From contig NZ_QQTO01000019.1 in NCBI RefSeq assembly GCF_003351345.1, forward strand, positions 124,001 through 188,000: a stretch of DNA of 64,000 bases. Direction: 5' to 3'. The stretch comes from Allobosea caraganae. Lineage in GTDB: Bacteria > Pseudomonadota > Alphaproteobacteria > Rhizobiales > Beijerinckiaceae. Below are positions 19,435 to 30,496 of this stretch, piece after piece (the first letter of the stretch is position 1; each line of letters starts with the position of its first letter). The position numbers and the translations under genes were made by a program. Below the pieces are notes generated by a model. That model saw nothing but the letters and a program-made list of their open reading frames with translations. It ran no database searches and was not told the DNA's origin.

Positions 19435-21120
19435 ATGCTGGCCCAGCTCTCGATCCGCGACATCGTTCTGATTGACCGGCTCGACCTGGCCTTTGGCGCG
19501 GGGCTGAGCGTGCTCACCGGCGAGACCGGCGCTGGTAAATCGATCCTGCTCGACGGTTTCGCGCTGGCGCTCGGCGGGCGCGGCGATGGCGGCCTCGTGC
19601 GCCATGGCGAGGCGCAGGGGCAGGTCAGCGCCGTCTTCGACCTGCCGCTCGACCATCCCGCCCGCAAGCTGGCGCAGGCGCAGGAGATCGATACCGATGG
19701 CGACCTGATCCTGCGCCGGGTGCAATATGCCGATGGCCGCACGCGCGCCTTCGTCAACGACCAGCCGGTCAGCGTCCAGATACTGCGGATGATCGGGGCG
19801 GCGGTCGTCGAGATCCATGGCCAGCATGACGACCGGGCGCTGACCGACGCGGCCCAGCACCGCACGATCCTGGACGGATTCGGCGGGCTGGAGGCTTTGG
19901 CCGAGACGACTGCCTCCGCGAGCGAGAGCTTGAAGCGGGCGCGCCAGGCCCTGCAGGCGCAGCGCATCCGGGTCGAGGCGGCGCGCAAGGAGGCCGATTT
20001 CCTGCGCCATGCCGTGACCGAACTCGGCAAGCTCGCGCCGAAGCCCGGCGAGGAGGAGGCGCTCGCCAGCGAGCGCCAGGTGATGATGCAGGCGGAGAAG
20101 GTCTCGCGCGACCTGATCGACAGCTATGAGGCGGTCGGCGGCCAAGCCTCGCCGATCCCGGCGCTCTCGGCCGTGCTGCGCCGGCTGGAGCGGCGCGGCG
20201 CGCAGGCGCCGGCCCTGGTCGACCCTTCGCTGGCCGCGCTCAACACCGCGATCGTCGCGCTGGAGGAGGCCGGCGAGACATTGGCTGCGGCCATGCGCGC
20301 GGCGGAATACGACCCGCGCGTGCAGGAGCGCGTCGAGGAGCGGCTGTTCGCGCTGCGCGCGGCCGGCCGCAAGTTCGACGTGCCCGTCGATGCGCTGGCC
20401 GACCTCGCCGCGCGGATGAGCGCCGACCTTGCCGATCTCGACGAGAGCGAAGGCTCGCTCTCGCGGCTGGAGGCCGGGCTGGCAGCGGCGGAGGCGCATT
20501 ACCTCAAGCAGGCGCAGGCGCTCTCGACGGCGCGCCACAAGGCGGCCGCCAGGCTCGATACCGCCGTGAAGGCGGAGTTGCCGCCGCTCAAGCTGGAGCG
20601 GGCGCGCTTCATCACCCAGATCGACAGCGACGAGACTGCGCGCGGCACGGAAGGGTTCGACCGGGTCGAATTCTGGGTCGAGACCAACCCCGGCACGCGG
20701 CCGGGGCCGATGATGAAGGTCGCCTCGGGCGGCGAGCTCTCGCGCTTCACGCTGGCGCTCAAGGTCGTGCTGGCCGAGCGCGGCTCGGCGCCGACGCTGG
20801 TCTTCGACGAGATCGACACCGGGGTCGGCGGCGCCGTCGCCGATGCGATCGGCGAGCGGCTGTCGCGGCTGGCCGGGCGTGTGCAGGTGATTTCGGTGAC
20901 GCATGCACCGCAGGTCGCGGCGAAGGCTGGCCAGCATTTCTTGATCGCGAAATCGGCGAGCGGGGCTGATGCGGCCGCCCGCACGGTGACGCGCGTGACC
21001 CCGCTGAAGGACCAGACGCGCCGCGAGGAGATCGCGCGCATGCTCGCCGGCGCCTCGATCACCGAAGAGGCGAGGGCGGCGGCCGGCCGGCTGCTCAGCG
21101 CGGCCGGCGTGCGGGGTTAG
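19435..21120 (+). CDS. recN: DNA repair protein RecN
   Basis: RecN is an SMC-like ATPase for recombinational double-strand-break repair. The 561-residue protein has Walker A GETGAGKSILLDGFALALGGRG near residue 27, a central coiled-coil with a long Ala/Glu/Arg-rich stretch (about residues 150-390), the ABC signature SGGELSRFTLALK near residue 431 and Walker B LVFDEIDTGVGG near residue 457. No GTTC-N7-GTTC LexA-type box is visible in the 58-base gap after bamD. Its stop shares four bases with the stop of the convergent hydrolase gene. In relatives ligA follows recN; here about 5.8 kb of other genes lie between. Confidence 0.96.
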   Translation: MLAQLSIRDIVLIDRLDLAFGAGLSVLTGETGAGKSILLDGFALALGGRGDGGLVRHGEAQGQVSAVFDLPLDHPARKLAQAQEIDTDGDLILRRVQYADGRTRAFVNDQPVSVQILRMIGAAVVEIHGQHDDRALTDAAQHRTILDGFGGLEALAETTASASESLKRARQALQAQRIRVEAARKEADFLRHAVTELGKLAPKPGEEEALASERQVMMQAEKVSRDLIDSYEAVGGQASPIPALSAVLRRLERRGAQAPALVDPSLAALNTAIVALEEAGETLAAAMRAAEYDPRVQERVEERLFALRAAGRKFDVPVDALADLAARMSADLADLDESEGSLSRLEAGLAAAEAHYLKQAQALSTARHKAAARLDTAVKAELPPLKLERARFITQIDSDETARGTEGFDRVEFWVETNPGTRPGPMMKVASGGELSRFTLALKVVLAERGSAPTLVFDEIDTGVGGAVADAIGERLSRLAGRVQVISVTHAPQVAAKAGQHFLIAKSASGADAAARTVTRVTPLKDQTRREEIARMLAGASITEEARAAAGRLLSAAGVRG

Positions 21121-21938
21121 GCCGCGACGACTTCGAAGCCGTCGGCGAGGGCCCGCACGCGGTAGAAGCCGCGAATGTGCCCGCCCGAGACGACCCAGCC
21201 CTCCCGGGCCGCCTGTGCAAGGACGCTGCGGCGCGTTCTTGCGGCCATCGCGCCATCGAGATCGTATTCGAGCCCGATCTCGGGATCCGCGGCCTGCAGC
21301 TCCGGCAAGTGCAGTGCGTCGCCCCAGAGCATCAGGCTCTCCTGCGCGCCGTGGATCAGATAGCCGGAATGGCCATGCGTATGCCCGGGCAGCGCCTGAA
21401 GCTCGATCCCCGGCAGGATTTCGCCCGGGCCGATCAAACGAACCCGCTCGCCGTAGAGCCGCTGCAGCCGCTCGGCGATGTCGAAGCCGCCCTGGCGCGC
21501 CTTCGGCAAGGTGGCGCGGGCGGCCTGATCGGTGAAGAAGGCGAGATCGGTTGCCGGAACCCAGATCTCGGCCTGCGGAAAATGGGGCTCCTCTCCGTCG
21601 AACAGGCCGAGCGCATGATCGCCGTGGAGATGGGTGATCAGGACGCGCCCGACCTCGCCGGCCGACAGGCCGGCCGCAACGAGGGCGGTGCGGGCGTGGC
21701 CGTAGGCTTCTCCCCATGCCGTCCCGGTCCCGGCATCGACCAGCATGAGCCCGTCCGGCCCGCGCAGGGCGAAGCAGTTCACGTCGATGCCGAAGGAGGG
21801 CTTGCCCCAGGCCGCGAGGGCCGCATGGCGCGCCTCGGCTCCGGCGGTGTGGGTGAGAACCTCGGAAAACGCCTCGAAGACGCCGTCCTTGAGGAGGAGC
21901 ACCTCGAACGAACCGAAGCGGCGTGATGTCTTGTCCAT
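21117..21938 (-). CDS. MBL-fold metallo-hydrolase
   Basis: The 273-residue product is a metallo-beta-lactamase-fold hydrolase. The zinc motif THLHGDHALG lies near residue 94, a later histidine in PGHTHGHSGY near residue 170, an aspartate in WGDALH near residue 190, and the final SGGHIRGFYRV near residue 250, giving a complete metal-ligand set. The start at 21938 (MDKTSRRFGSFEV) is preferred to an upstream extension that has no family similarity. It resembles the quorum-quenching lactonase/glyoxalase-like branch, but the substrate cannot be told. It is convergent with recN, with stops overlapping by four bases. The next gene upstream on the other strand is a helicase, starting 230 bases away. 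Confidence 0.85.
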   Translation of the reverse strand: MDKTSRRFGSFEVLLLKDGVFEAFSEVLTHTAGAEARHAALAAWGKPSFGIDVNCFALRGPDGLMLVDAGTGTAWGEAYGHARTALVAAGLSAGEVGRVLITHLHGDHALGLFDGEEPHFPQAEIWVPATDLAFFTDQAARATLPKARQGGFDIAERLQRLYGERVRLIGPGEILPGIELQALPGHTHGHSGYLIHGAQESLMLWGDALHLPELQAADPEIGLEYDLDGAMAARTRRSVLAQAAREGWVVSGGHIRGFYRVRALADGFEVVAA

Positions 21939-22167
21939 GCGAACTGGCCTCTGGTCGTCCGCCACGCTTAGACCACGCGCCTGCGACAGCCGGCAATCGG
22001 GCGGGGGGCTGGTAGGCTCCCGCTCCATGCATGCCCCGGCCTTTTGGCATGCTCCATTCCCTTTTGCGCCATTCTGCTCTATGAGCGGCTGAAATGTCGC
22101 GGCGTCGCGCTTCGCTGCGCCCTTCGGCACGCATGCTGGCGTGCCGCAACCCAAGGCCTGACAAGAG

Positions 22168-24210
22168 ATGTCCTTCCTCCCCACGAGCCCGCCGCTCGCG
22201 CGTGCGCTCGCCGAACGCAATTACGACGAACCCACCCCGGTCCAGAACGCGGTGCTGGAGGAGGCGGCTGTCGGCCGCGACCTGCTGGTCTCCTCGCAGA
22301 CCGGTTCGGGCAAGACGGTGGCCTACGGGCTCGCCATCGGCGAGACGCTGCTCGGTGGTGCCGAGACGCTCGGGCGCGCCGGCCAGCCGCTGGCGCTGAT
22401 CATCGCGCCGACGCGCGAACTCGCGCTCCAGGTCCAGCGCGAGCTCGGCTGGCTCTACAAGCAGACCGGCGCCCGCGTGATCTCCTGCGTCGGCGGCATG
22501 GACCCGCGCCGCGAGGCGGCCCTGCTCGACGAGGGCGCGCATATCGTCGTCGGCACGCCCGGCCGCCTGCGCGACCATATCGAGCGGCGCCGGCTCGACG
22601 TCTCCGCCCTCAAGGCCGTGGTGCTGGACGAGGCCGACGAGATGCTCGACCTCGGCTTCCGCGATGACCTCGAATTCATCCTGAAGACCGCGCCGGCAGA
22701 GCGCCGCAGCTTGCTGTTCTCGGCGACCCTGCCGAAGGCGATCATCGCGCTCGCCAAGAGCTACCAGCGCGATGCGCTGCGCATCGAGGTCGCCGGCGGT
22801 TCGGGCGGCCATGCCGATATCGACTACCGCGCCATCCGGGTCTTCCCGAAGGAGACCGAGCTTGCGGTCGTCAACCTGCTGCGCTTCCACGATTCGCCCT
22901 GTTCGCTGGTGTTCTGCAACACCCGCAACGCCGTGCGCCATCTTGAGGCGATCCTGCTCGAGCGCGGCTTCTCGGCCGTGGCGCTCTCGGGCGAACTGAG
23001 CCAGAGCGAGCGCAACTCGGCGCTCCAGGCGCTGCGCGACGGGCGGGCGCGGGTCTGCGTCGCCACAGACGTCGCGGCGCGCGGCATCGACCTGCCCGGC
23101 CTGACGCTGGTGATCCATGCCGAGCTGCCGAACGATCCCGAGGTGATGCAGCACCGCAGCGGCCGCACCGGGCGCGCCGGCAATCGCGGCACGAGCGTGC
23201 TGCTGGTGCCGGTCTCGCGCCGGCGCAAGGCCGAGATGCTGCTGGGCGAAGCCAAGGTCGAGGCGACATGGGCCGGCCCGCCGACGCAGGAGGAGATCCG
23301 CGCGCTCGACCAGGAGCGGCTGCTGCAGGACCCGCTGCTGAGCGGCGAGGCGAATGCGGATGATGCCGCCATGGTCGAGGCGCTGCTCGCCGGCCGCTCG
23401 GTCGAGGAGATCGCGGCGGCGCTGGTGCGGGTCTACCGCTCGCGGCTGCCGGCAGCCGAAGAGGTCGGCGATCCGAATTTCGGCCGCGACGAGCGCAAGC
23501 CGCGCGCCGAATACGGCGAGGGCCGCGGCTTCGACCGCGACAGGTCCGACAGCCCGAAATCCGATGGCCCGCGCAAGGCCGGGCCGCGCGGCGATACCGT
23601 GTGGTTCCGCTTGAATATCGGCCGCAAGGACGGCGCCGATCCGCGCCAGCTCCTGCCGATGTTGTGCCGCCGCGGCAAGATCACGCGCGACGAGGTCGGC
23701 GCCATCCGCATCTTCGACCGCGAGACCAAGGTCGAGATCGACGCCGATGTCGCCGAGCGCTTCGCCGCGCTGGCGAGCGCGGACGATCGCGACAAGATCG
23801 TGATCGAGCGCGTCGATGGCGAGGGCGAGCGGCGGCCGGCGAAGCCGTTTGGCGAGAAGCCGCATCACAGCGCCGCGACCCGCTCGCAGCATGAGCACCG
23901 CGAGGGCGAGCGCGCTCATTCCGGCCCGCCGCCCAAGCGCAAGTCCTATGAGGGCAAGGGCAAGCCGTTCGGCGCTCCCAAGCCCTATGATCCGGTGCGA
24001 ACCGACCGCGAGCCGCACGGGGATGCCCCCGCGCCGTTCAATCCGGGCTCAAAGCCGCATCCGGGCAAGGCGGGCGGCGGCAAGCCCTTCGCCAAGCCGT
24101 TTGCCGGAGGCAAGCCGCGCTTCGAACCGCGCGACGGCGGCCCGGGCGGCAATGCGCCGGGCGGCAAGCCATTCAAGCGCAAGAAGCCGCGCCCGGACGA
24201 GCGCCGCTAG
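22168..24210 (+). CDS. DEAD-box RNA helicase with DbpA-type RNA-binding domain
   Basis: The 680-residue protein is an ATP-dependent RNA helicase. Motifs run Q motif YDEPTPVQNAVLEE (residue 21 on), motif I SSQTGSGKT (near residue 45), motif II VLDEADEMLD (near residue 153), motif III FSATLP (near residue 186) and motif VI HRSGRTGRAG (near residue 330). A DbpA/CsdA RNA-binding fold follows near residues 475-535 (VWFRLNIGRKDGADPRQLLPMLCRRG). The last 130 residues are a low-complexity Lys/Gly/Pro/Arg-rich tail. A role in ribosome assembly, RNA decay or cold response is the family expectation. The stop codon touches a palindromic repeat that begins at 24209. Confidence 0.92.
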   Translation: MSFLPTSPPLARALAERNYDEPTPVQNAVLEEAAVGRDLLVSSQTGSGKTVAYGLAIGETLLGGAETLGRAGQPLALIIAPTRELALQVQRELGWLYKQTGARVISCVGGMDPRREAALLDEGAHIVVGTPGRLRDHIERRRLDVSALKAVVLDEADEMLDLGFRDDLEFILKTAPAERRSLLFSATLPKAIIALAKSYQRDALRIEVAGGSGGHADIDYRAIRVFPKETELAVVNLLRFHDSPCSLVFCNTRNAVRHLEAILLERGFSAVALSGELSQSERNSALQALRDGRARVCVATDVAARGIDLPGLTLVIHAELPNDPEVMQHRSGRTGRAGNRGTSVLLVPVSRRRKAEMLLGEAKVEATWAGPPTQEEIRALDQERLLQDPLLSGEANADDAAMVEALLAGRSVEEIAAALVRVYRSRLPAAEEVGDPNFGRDERKPRAEYGEGRGFDRDRSDSPKSDGPRKAGPRGDTVWFRLNIGRKDGADPRQLLPMLCRRGKITRDEVGAIRIFDRETKVEIDADVAERFAALASADDRDKIVIERVDGEGERRPAKPFGEKPHHSAATRSQHEHREGERAHSGPPPKRKSYEGKGKPFGAPKPYDPVRTDREPHGDAPAPFNPGSKPHPGKAGGGKPFAKPFAGGKPRFEPRDGGPGGNAPGGKPFKRKKPRPDERR

Positions 24211-24257
24211 AGCATCGGACCGAAAAGTGGAATCCGGTTTTCGGGAAAACCCGATGC
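24209..24257. repeat. Diverged family A-like palindromic repeat
   Basis: AGAGCATCGG and CCGATGC pair as outer arms, with CCGAAAAG and TTTTCGGG inside. It is related to family A (GAGCAT start, CCGAAAA core, central CCGGTT/CCGG) but has different outer arms. It begins inside the helicase stop codon, another case of a repeat abutting a gene end. Confidence 0.65.
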
Positions 24258-24269
24258 AATAACAAAAGC

Positions 24270-24312
24270 CTAGATCGCTACTTTGCGTCCGAAAGGACGC
24301 ACGGCGATCTAG
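24270..24312. terminator. Nested hairpin after helicase gene
   Basis: Outer arms CTAGATCGC (24270-24278) and GCGATCTAG (24304-24312) enclose a second stem GCGTCC (24285-24290)/GGACGC (24295-24300) with a GAAA loop. The shape suits a transcription terminator or a stable RNA end between the rightward helicase and the leftward small gene at 24370, although no T-run is present. Confidence 0.5.
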
Positions 24313-24369
24313 ACGAGTCGTCGGGATGTCTCCTTGCCGGCGGCGTCCTCACGTCTCGCCTGCGCTGGC

Positions 24370-24444
24370 TCAGCGCAGGCCGAGGAACGACAGGATCGCA
24401 AGAACGACGACGATCAGCCCGACGATGTAAATGATGTTGTTCAT
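24370..24444 (-). CDS. 24-residue hydrophobic membrane peptide
   Basis: A 24-codon frame on the minus strand starts at ATG 24444 behind a GGGGGC purine-rich sequence and ends TGA at 24370. The peptide begins MNNIIYIVGLIVVV, continues LAILSFLGLR, and is one uninterrupted hydrophobic span with an Arg end, so it should form a single membrane helix. Similar very short IIYIVG peptides are, from memory, found in other Hyphomicrobiales, but this was not checked. No similar protein of known function is recognised. It lies 166 bases downstream of the VapC gene. Being so short, it could be chance, but the start signal and composition argue for a real gene. Confidence 0.6.
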   Translation of the reverse strand: MNNIIYIVGLIVVVLAILSFLGLR

Positions 24445-24610
24445 GAAAAGCCCCCGGCTTGAAATGGACGACCGCACCCCCTCGAAACGCAACGCCGTGG
24501 GGGGCGGTGCTGATTGAACCGGATTTGGCGGCAAAGGTTCCGGACTGCGGCGGGACGGTAGCGGCGGCTTGCTGCGCGCTATCGGTGGGGAGCAGCGAGG
24601 AAGTCTTACA

Positions 24611-25033
24611 TCAGGCGAGGTCGGTCTCGCTGAAATCCTTGCCCTTGTAGAGTAGCGGCACGCTTTTCGCCTTGGCGCAGGCATAGGCGAAGCAATCGCC
24701 GAAATTGAGTTGGGCGGGGTGGCCGACCGATTTGCCGTAGAGCTTGGCGGCGCCGAGAGCAGCGCGGCCGATCTCGGGAGAGACCTGGATTTCTTCGGCG
24801 CCGATCGATGCGACAAGCTCGGATACTGCTTGTTGCGCCCTGCCAATCAGAGCTGCGTCGTTTCGCATGCCGGTCTCGCGCGCCAGTTTGGCAGCGAGCG
24901 ACATCGTGGCCTCGTAAAGGGTCAGTGGCGAAACGTAGAGTGCTCTCTCATAGCCGTTGATCTGGCGAGAGAGTTCGAGACCGTCAGGTTCACTCGCCAG
25001 GATCGCCACGATGGCGGAGGCGTCGAGATACAT
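24611..25033 (-). CDS. vapC: VapC-type PIN-domain toxin (module 1)
   Basis: The 140-residue product is a PIN-domain ribonuclease of a type II toxin-antitoxin system. Acidic active-site positions are visible: Asp4 in MYLDASAIVAIL, Glu near residue 45 in LYEATMSLA, and Asp in NFGDCFAYACAK near residue 112, followed by PLLYKGKDFSETDLA, a C-terminus typical of the Rv0623-linked VapC group. The ATG overlaps the antitoxin stop by one base (TAATG), so translation is coupled. Target RNA is not predictable. No mutation of the acidic residues is seen, so the toxin looks intact. Confidence 0.9.
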   Translation of the reverse strand: MYLDASAIVAILASEPDGLELSRQINGYERALYVSPLTLYEATMSLAAKLARETGMRNDAALIGRAQQAVSELVASIGAEEIQVSPEIGRAALGAAKLYGKSVGHPAQLNFGDCFAYACAKAKSVPLLYKGKDFSETDLA

Positions 25034-25305
25034 TAGTCGTTCTCGCCCCACATTTCGTCCGTAAACGCCTTCATATCGAAGTCGTTCGTACCGCTCAGGC
25101 CTTGTGCCGCCACTTCGGCACGGATCGCATCGACCATGGCGATGGCCTTGTCGAAGCGTGTGCTCGGCGGCAAAGCTGCATTCAGATGCTGCAACTCATG
25201 TTCGAGCGCGAGCCGCACGGCCGCGGTCTTGGTGCGGGACTTGGTGAGTTCCTGCACCTTGACTGCCAGGGCATCGACCTCGTCGTCGCGGATGTAGAGC
25301 GGCAT
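25033..25305 (-). CDS. vapB: VapB-type antitoxin (Rv0623/PSK family, module 1)
   Basis: The 90-residue protein begins MPLYIRDDEVDALAVKVQEL and continues TKSRTKTAAVRLALEHEL, the N-terminal DNA-binding segment of the Rv0623-type antitoxin family; the C-terminal half (FDKAIAMVDAIRAEV on) would embrace the toxin. The start is 25305, directly next to a pair of matching palindromes that look like its operator. Autoregulation by the VapBC complex is the family norm. The pair lies between recN and ligA with other accessory genes. Confidence 0.88.
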   Translation of the reverse strand: MPLYIRDDEVDALAVKVQELTKSRTKTAAVRLALEHELQHLNAALPPSTRFDKAIAMVDAIRAEVAAQGLSGTNDFDMKAFTDEMWGEND

Positions 25306-25354
25306 GTGAATATTCCTTTGCGCATATTCAGGATATTCGTCTCCGAATATTCAC
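25306..25354 (-). promoter_or_regulatory. Putative VapB operator/promoter
   Basis: GTGAATATTC (25306-25315) is repeated inverted as GAATATTCAC (25345-25354); each contains the palindrome GAATATTC, 37 bases apart. Between them is an AT-rich core (ATATTCAGGATATTC) that may hold the -10. The arrangement immediately upstream of vapB suggests paired operator half-sites for the antitoxin. Confidence 0.6.
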
Positions 25355-25386
25355 GCAAGGCTTTGGCGCTGCGGTCCCCGATTGCG

Positions 25387-25420
25387 AGCGAGGGAGCCGG
25401 ATCACTCCGGCTCCCTCGCT
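25387..25420 (-). terminator. Perfect 15-bp hairpin after the Gly/His-rich gene
   Basis: AGCGAGGGAGCCGGA pairs with TCCGGCTCCCTCGCT around a TCAC loop. It sits 18 bases beyond the stop of the leftward gene at 25438. No T-run follows, but the stem is very stable. Confidence 0.65.
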
Positions 25421-25437
25421 GCGGGATCAGTGCAGTC

Positions 25438-25749
25438 TCAGCGGCAGATCGTGACCGGGCGGACGACCGGGCCGATGCCGGGCACGAAGCCGCGGCGCAT
25501 CACCTTGTAGCAGCCGCCGCCGTAATAGCCGCGGGCATAGACCGGGCGGTGGCCCCAGCCGCGATGGCCGTAGCCGTAGCGCCCGTGACCGTAGCCGCCG
25601 CGGCCGTAATGGCCGTGATGGCTTCCCCCACCGTGCCAGCCGGGAGCCGCTTCGGCCGAGGTCGAGGTGGCGAGCGAGCCGGCGATGAGGGCGCCGGTGC
25701 CGAGGACGAAGGCCGTGGCGATGGCGGTGAAGGTCGTGCGGACGGACAT
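25438..25749 (-). CDS. Small exported Gly/His/Tyr-rich protein
   Basis: The 103-residue product starts MSVRTTFTAIATAFVLGTGALIAGS, a clear signal peptide with cleavage expected near STSAEA. The mature part is rich in Gly, His, Tyr and Arg (GGSHHGHYGRGGYGHGRYGYGHRGWGH in segments) and ends with two cysteines in GGGCYKVMRR and VTICR that could form a disulfide. The start at 25749 has an AGGGAG ribosome-binding site; an upstream ATG lacks one. Proteins of this composition are common in Hyphomicrobiales; metal binding is possible from the histidines but unproven. No enzyme motif is seen. Confidence 0.75.
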   Translation of the reverse strand: MSVRTTFTAIATAFVLGTGALIAGSLATSTSAEAAPGWHGGGSHHGHYGRGGYGHGRYGYGHRGWGHRPVYARGYYGGGCYKVMRRGFVPGIGPVVRPVTICR

Positions 25750-25905
25750 GATGATCTCCCTTGCTTGCGCTTGCGAGGCCCGCATCATGCGGCCTCATGC
25801 CAGTTCGTCGCGGCGGCGGCGAAACAGGTTCAAAACGGCGCAAAGTTTTTTTGAAGGGAGGTCATCGCGGCCGGACGGAGCTGCGCCCGGCCGCTTGGGG
25901 CAGGC

Positions 25906-26727
25906 CTATTTCTCGATGACCTTACGATAGAGGTGCCAGGTCGCGTGGCCGAGGACGGGCATGACGATGATCAGGCCGACCAGCACCGGCAGGCAGCCGA
26001 GCACGAGCAGGGCGGTGACCATCAGGCCCCAGACCAGCATGACGCGCGGATTGGCCTCCACTGCCGAGATCGAGGTGCGCACCGCGGTGGCGAGGTCGAC
26101 ATGCCTGTCGATGATCAGCGGGAAGGAGATCACCGAGATCGAGAAGGCGGTGAGCGCGAACAGGGCTCCGAGCGCGTTGCCGGCGACGACCAGCGTCCAG
26201 CCGTTCGCTGTGGTCAGCACGTCGGTCATGAAGGCCTCGACGGAGGTCAGCGGCGCATCGCCGAGCAGCCAGCGATAGAGCACCCAGGCGACGATCAGCC
26301 AGGTCAGGAAGAGCCCGGTCAGGATGGCGCCAAGCGCGGTGATCGTGCCGATCGAACGCGATCTCCAGATCGCCAGCGCATGGCCCCAGGACGAATCCAT
26401 GCCGCGCTCGCGGCGCCGGCTGATCTCGTAGAGCCCGATCGCGGCGAAGGGGCCGAGCAGCGCGAAGCCCGCGACCAGCGGGAAGAGCAGCGGGAAGATG
26501 TTGTAGCTCACCGTGAGCTGGGCCAGCAGCACGCCCGCGACCGGATAGATCAGCGCGATGAAGAGGAGATGGCTCGGCTGCGCCTTGAAATCCTCGTAGC
26601 CGCGCCAGAGCGCGTCGCGCAGGTCGGCCGTGGTGATGGTCCGCACGCGCGGATCGGCTGCGTGCTGCGTATGCCCGGTTACCTGGTTGCGTTCAGCGTT
26701 GGAGATCATACCGTCGAGATTTGCCAT
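25906..26727 (-). CDS. DUF2189 integral membrane protein
   Basis: The 273-residue protein matches the DUF2189 family: a soluble start containing VRTITTADLRDALWRGYEDFKAQPSHLLF, then six or so hydrophobic segments, with motifs FPLLFPLVAGFALLGPFAAIGLYEISRRRERG near residue 90 and NPRVMLVWGLMVTALLVLG near residue 225, ending with HATWHLYRKVIEK. Its role is unknown; in other genomes it often lies near cytochrome genes, which is not the case here. It is divergent from ligA with a 212-base gap that shows no gene. Confidence 0.85.
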   Translation of the reverse strand: MANLDGMISNAERNQVTGHTQHAADPRVRTITTADLRDALWRGYEDFKAQPSHLLFIALIYPVAGVLLAQLTVSYNIFPLLFPLVAGFALLGPFAAIGLYEISRRRERGMDSSWGHALAIWRSRSIGTITALGAILTGLFLTWLIVAWVLYRWLLGDAPLTSVEAFMTDVLTTANGWTLVVAGNALGALFALTAFSISVISFPLIIDRHVDLATAVRTSISAVEANPRVMLVWGLMVTALLVLGCLPVLVGLIIVMPVLGHATWHLYRKVIEK

Positions 26728-26930
26728 GGCGTTCCTCCGGTTTCGGCCCGGTTCGCCAGCAGCCCTCTTGACGCGATCCTTGGGTCAAGCCGCCGCAGGC
26801 GTCGAGCTTCCAATTCCCATGATCACTATACGCCTGATGACGCGTTTTGTCGCAGGCCGATGCGAACACGAAAGCGGGAATGATGGGCGGCCATGGCCAC
26901 GGTCTTTCTCACGCGACGCAACTCGCCTAA

Positions 26931-30319
<3,389 letters not shown>

Positions 30320-30496
30320 GTCGGCTCCACCACTCGTCGGGACGCCGAGTTCTGACCAACGCCCGCCGGCCTGTAAATTGCCGCGGTGGACATGCCGCCC
30401 AATGGCTGCCGCATACCCGGCCACGGTAGCCGTCCGTTAATCAAAACTTTGCGGGAGATGCCCCATGTTGCGGCGCGCGCAAAGGGGTTGCCCTCA

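Noticed and set aside
19336..24018. Very long minus-strand open frame (1560 codons) across recN, hydrolase and helicase
   Set aside because: It is a shadow of high G+C: the translation is low-complexity Arg/Ala/Gly-rich and runs antisense to two well-supported genes; the only real part is the hydrolase, which uses this frame locally at 21117-21938.
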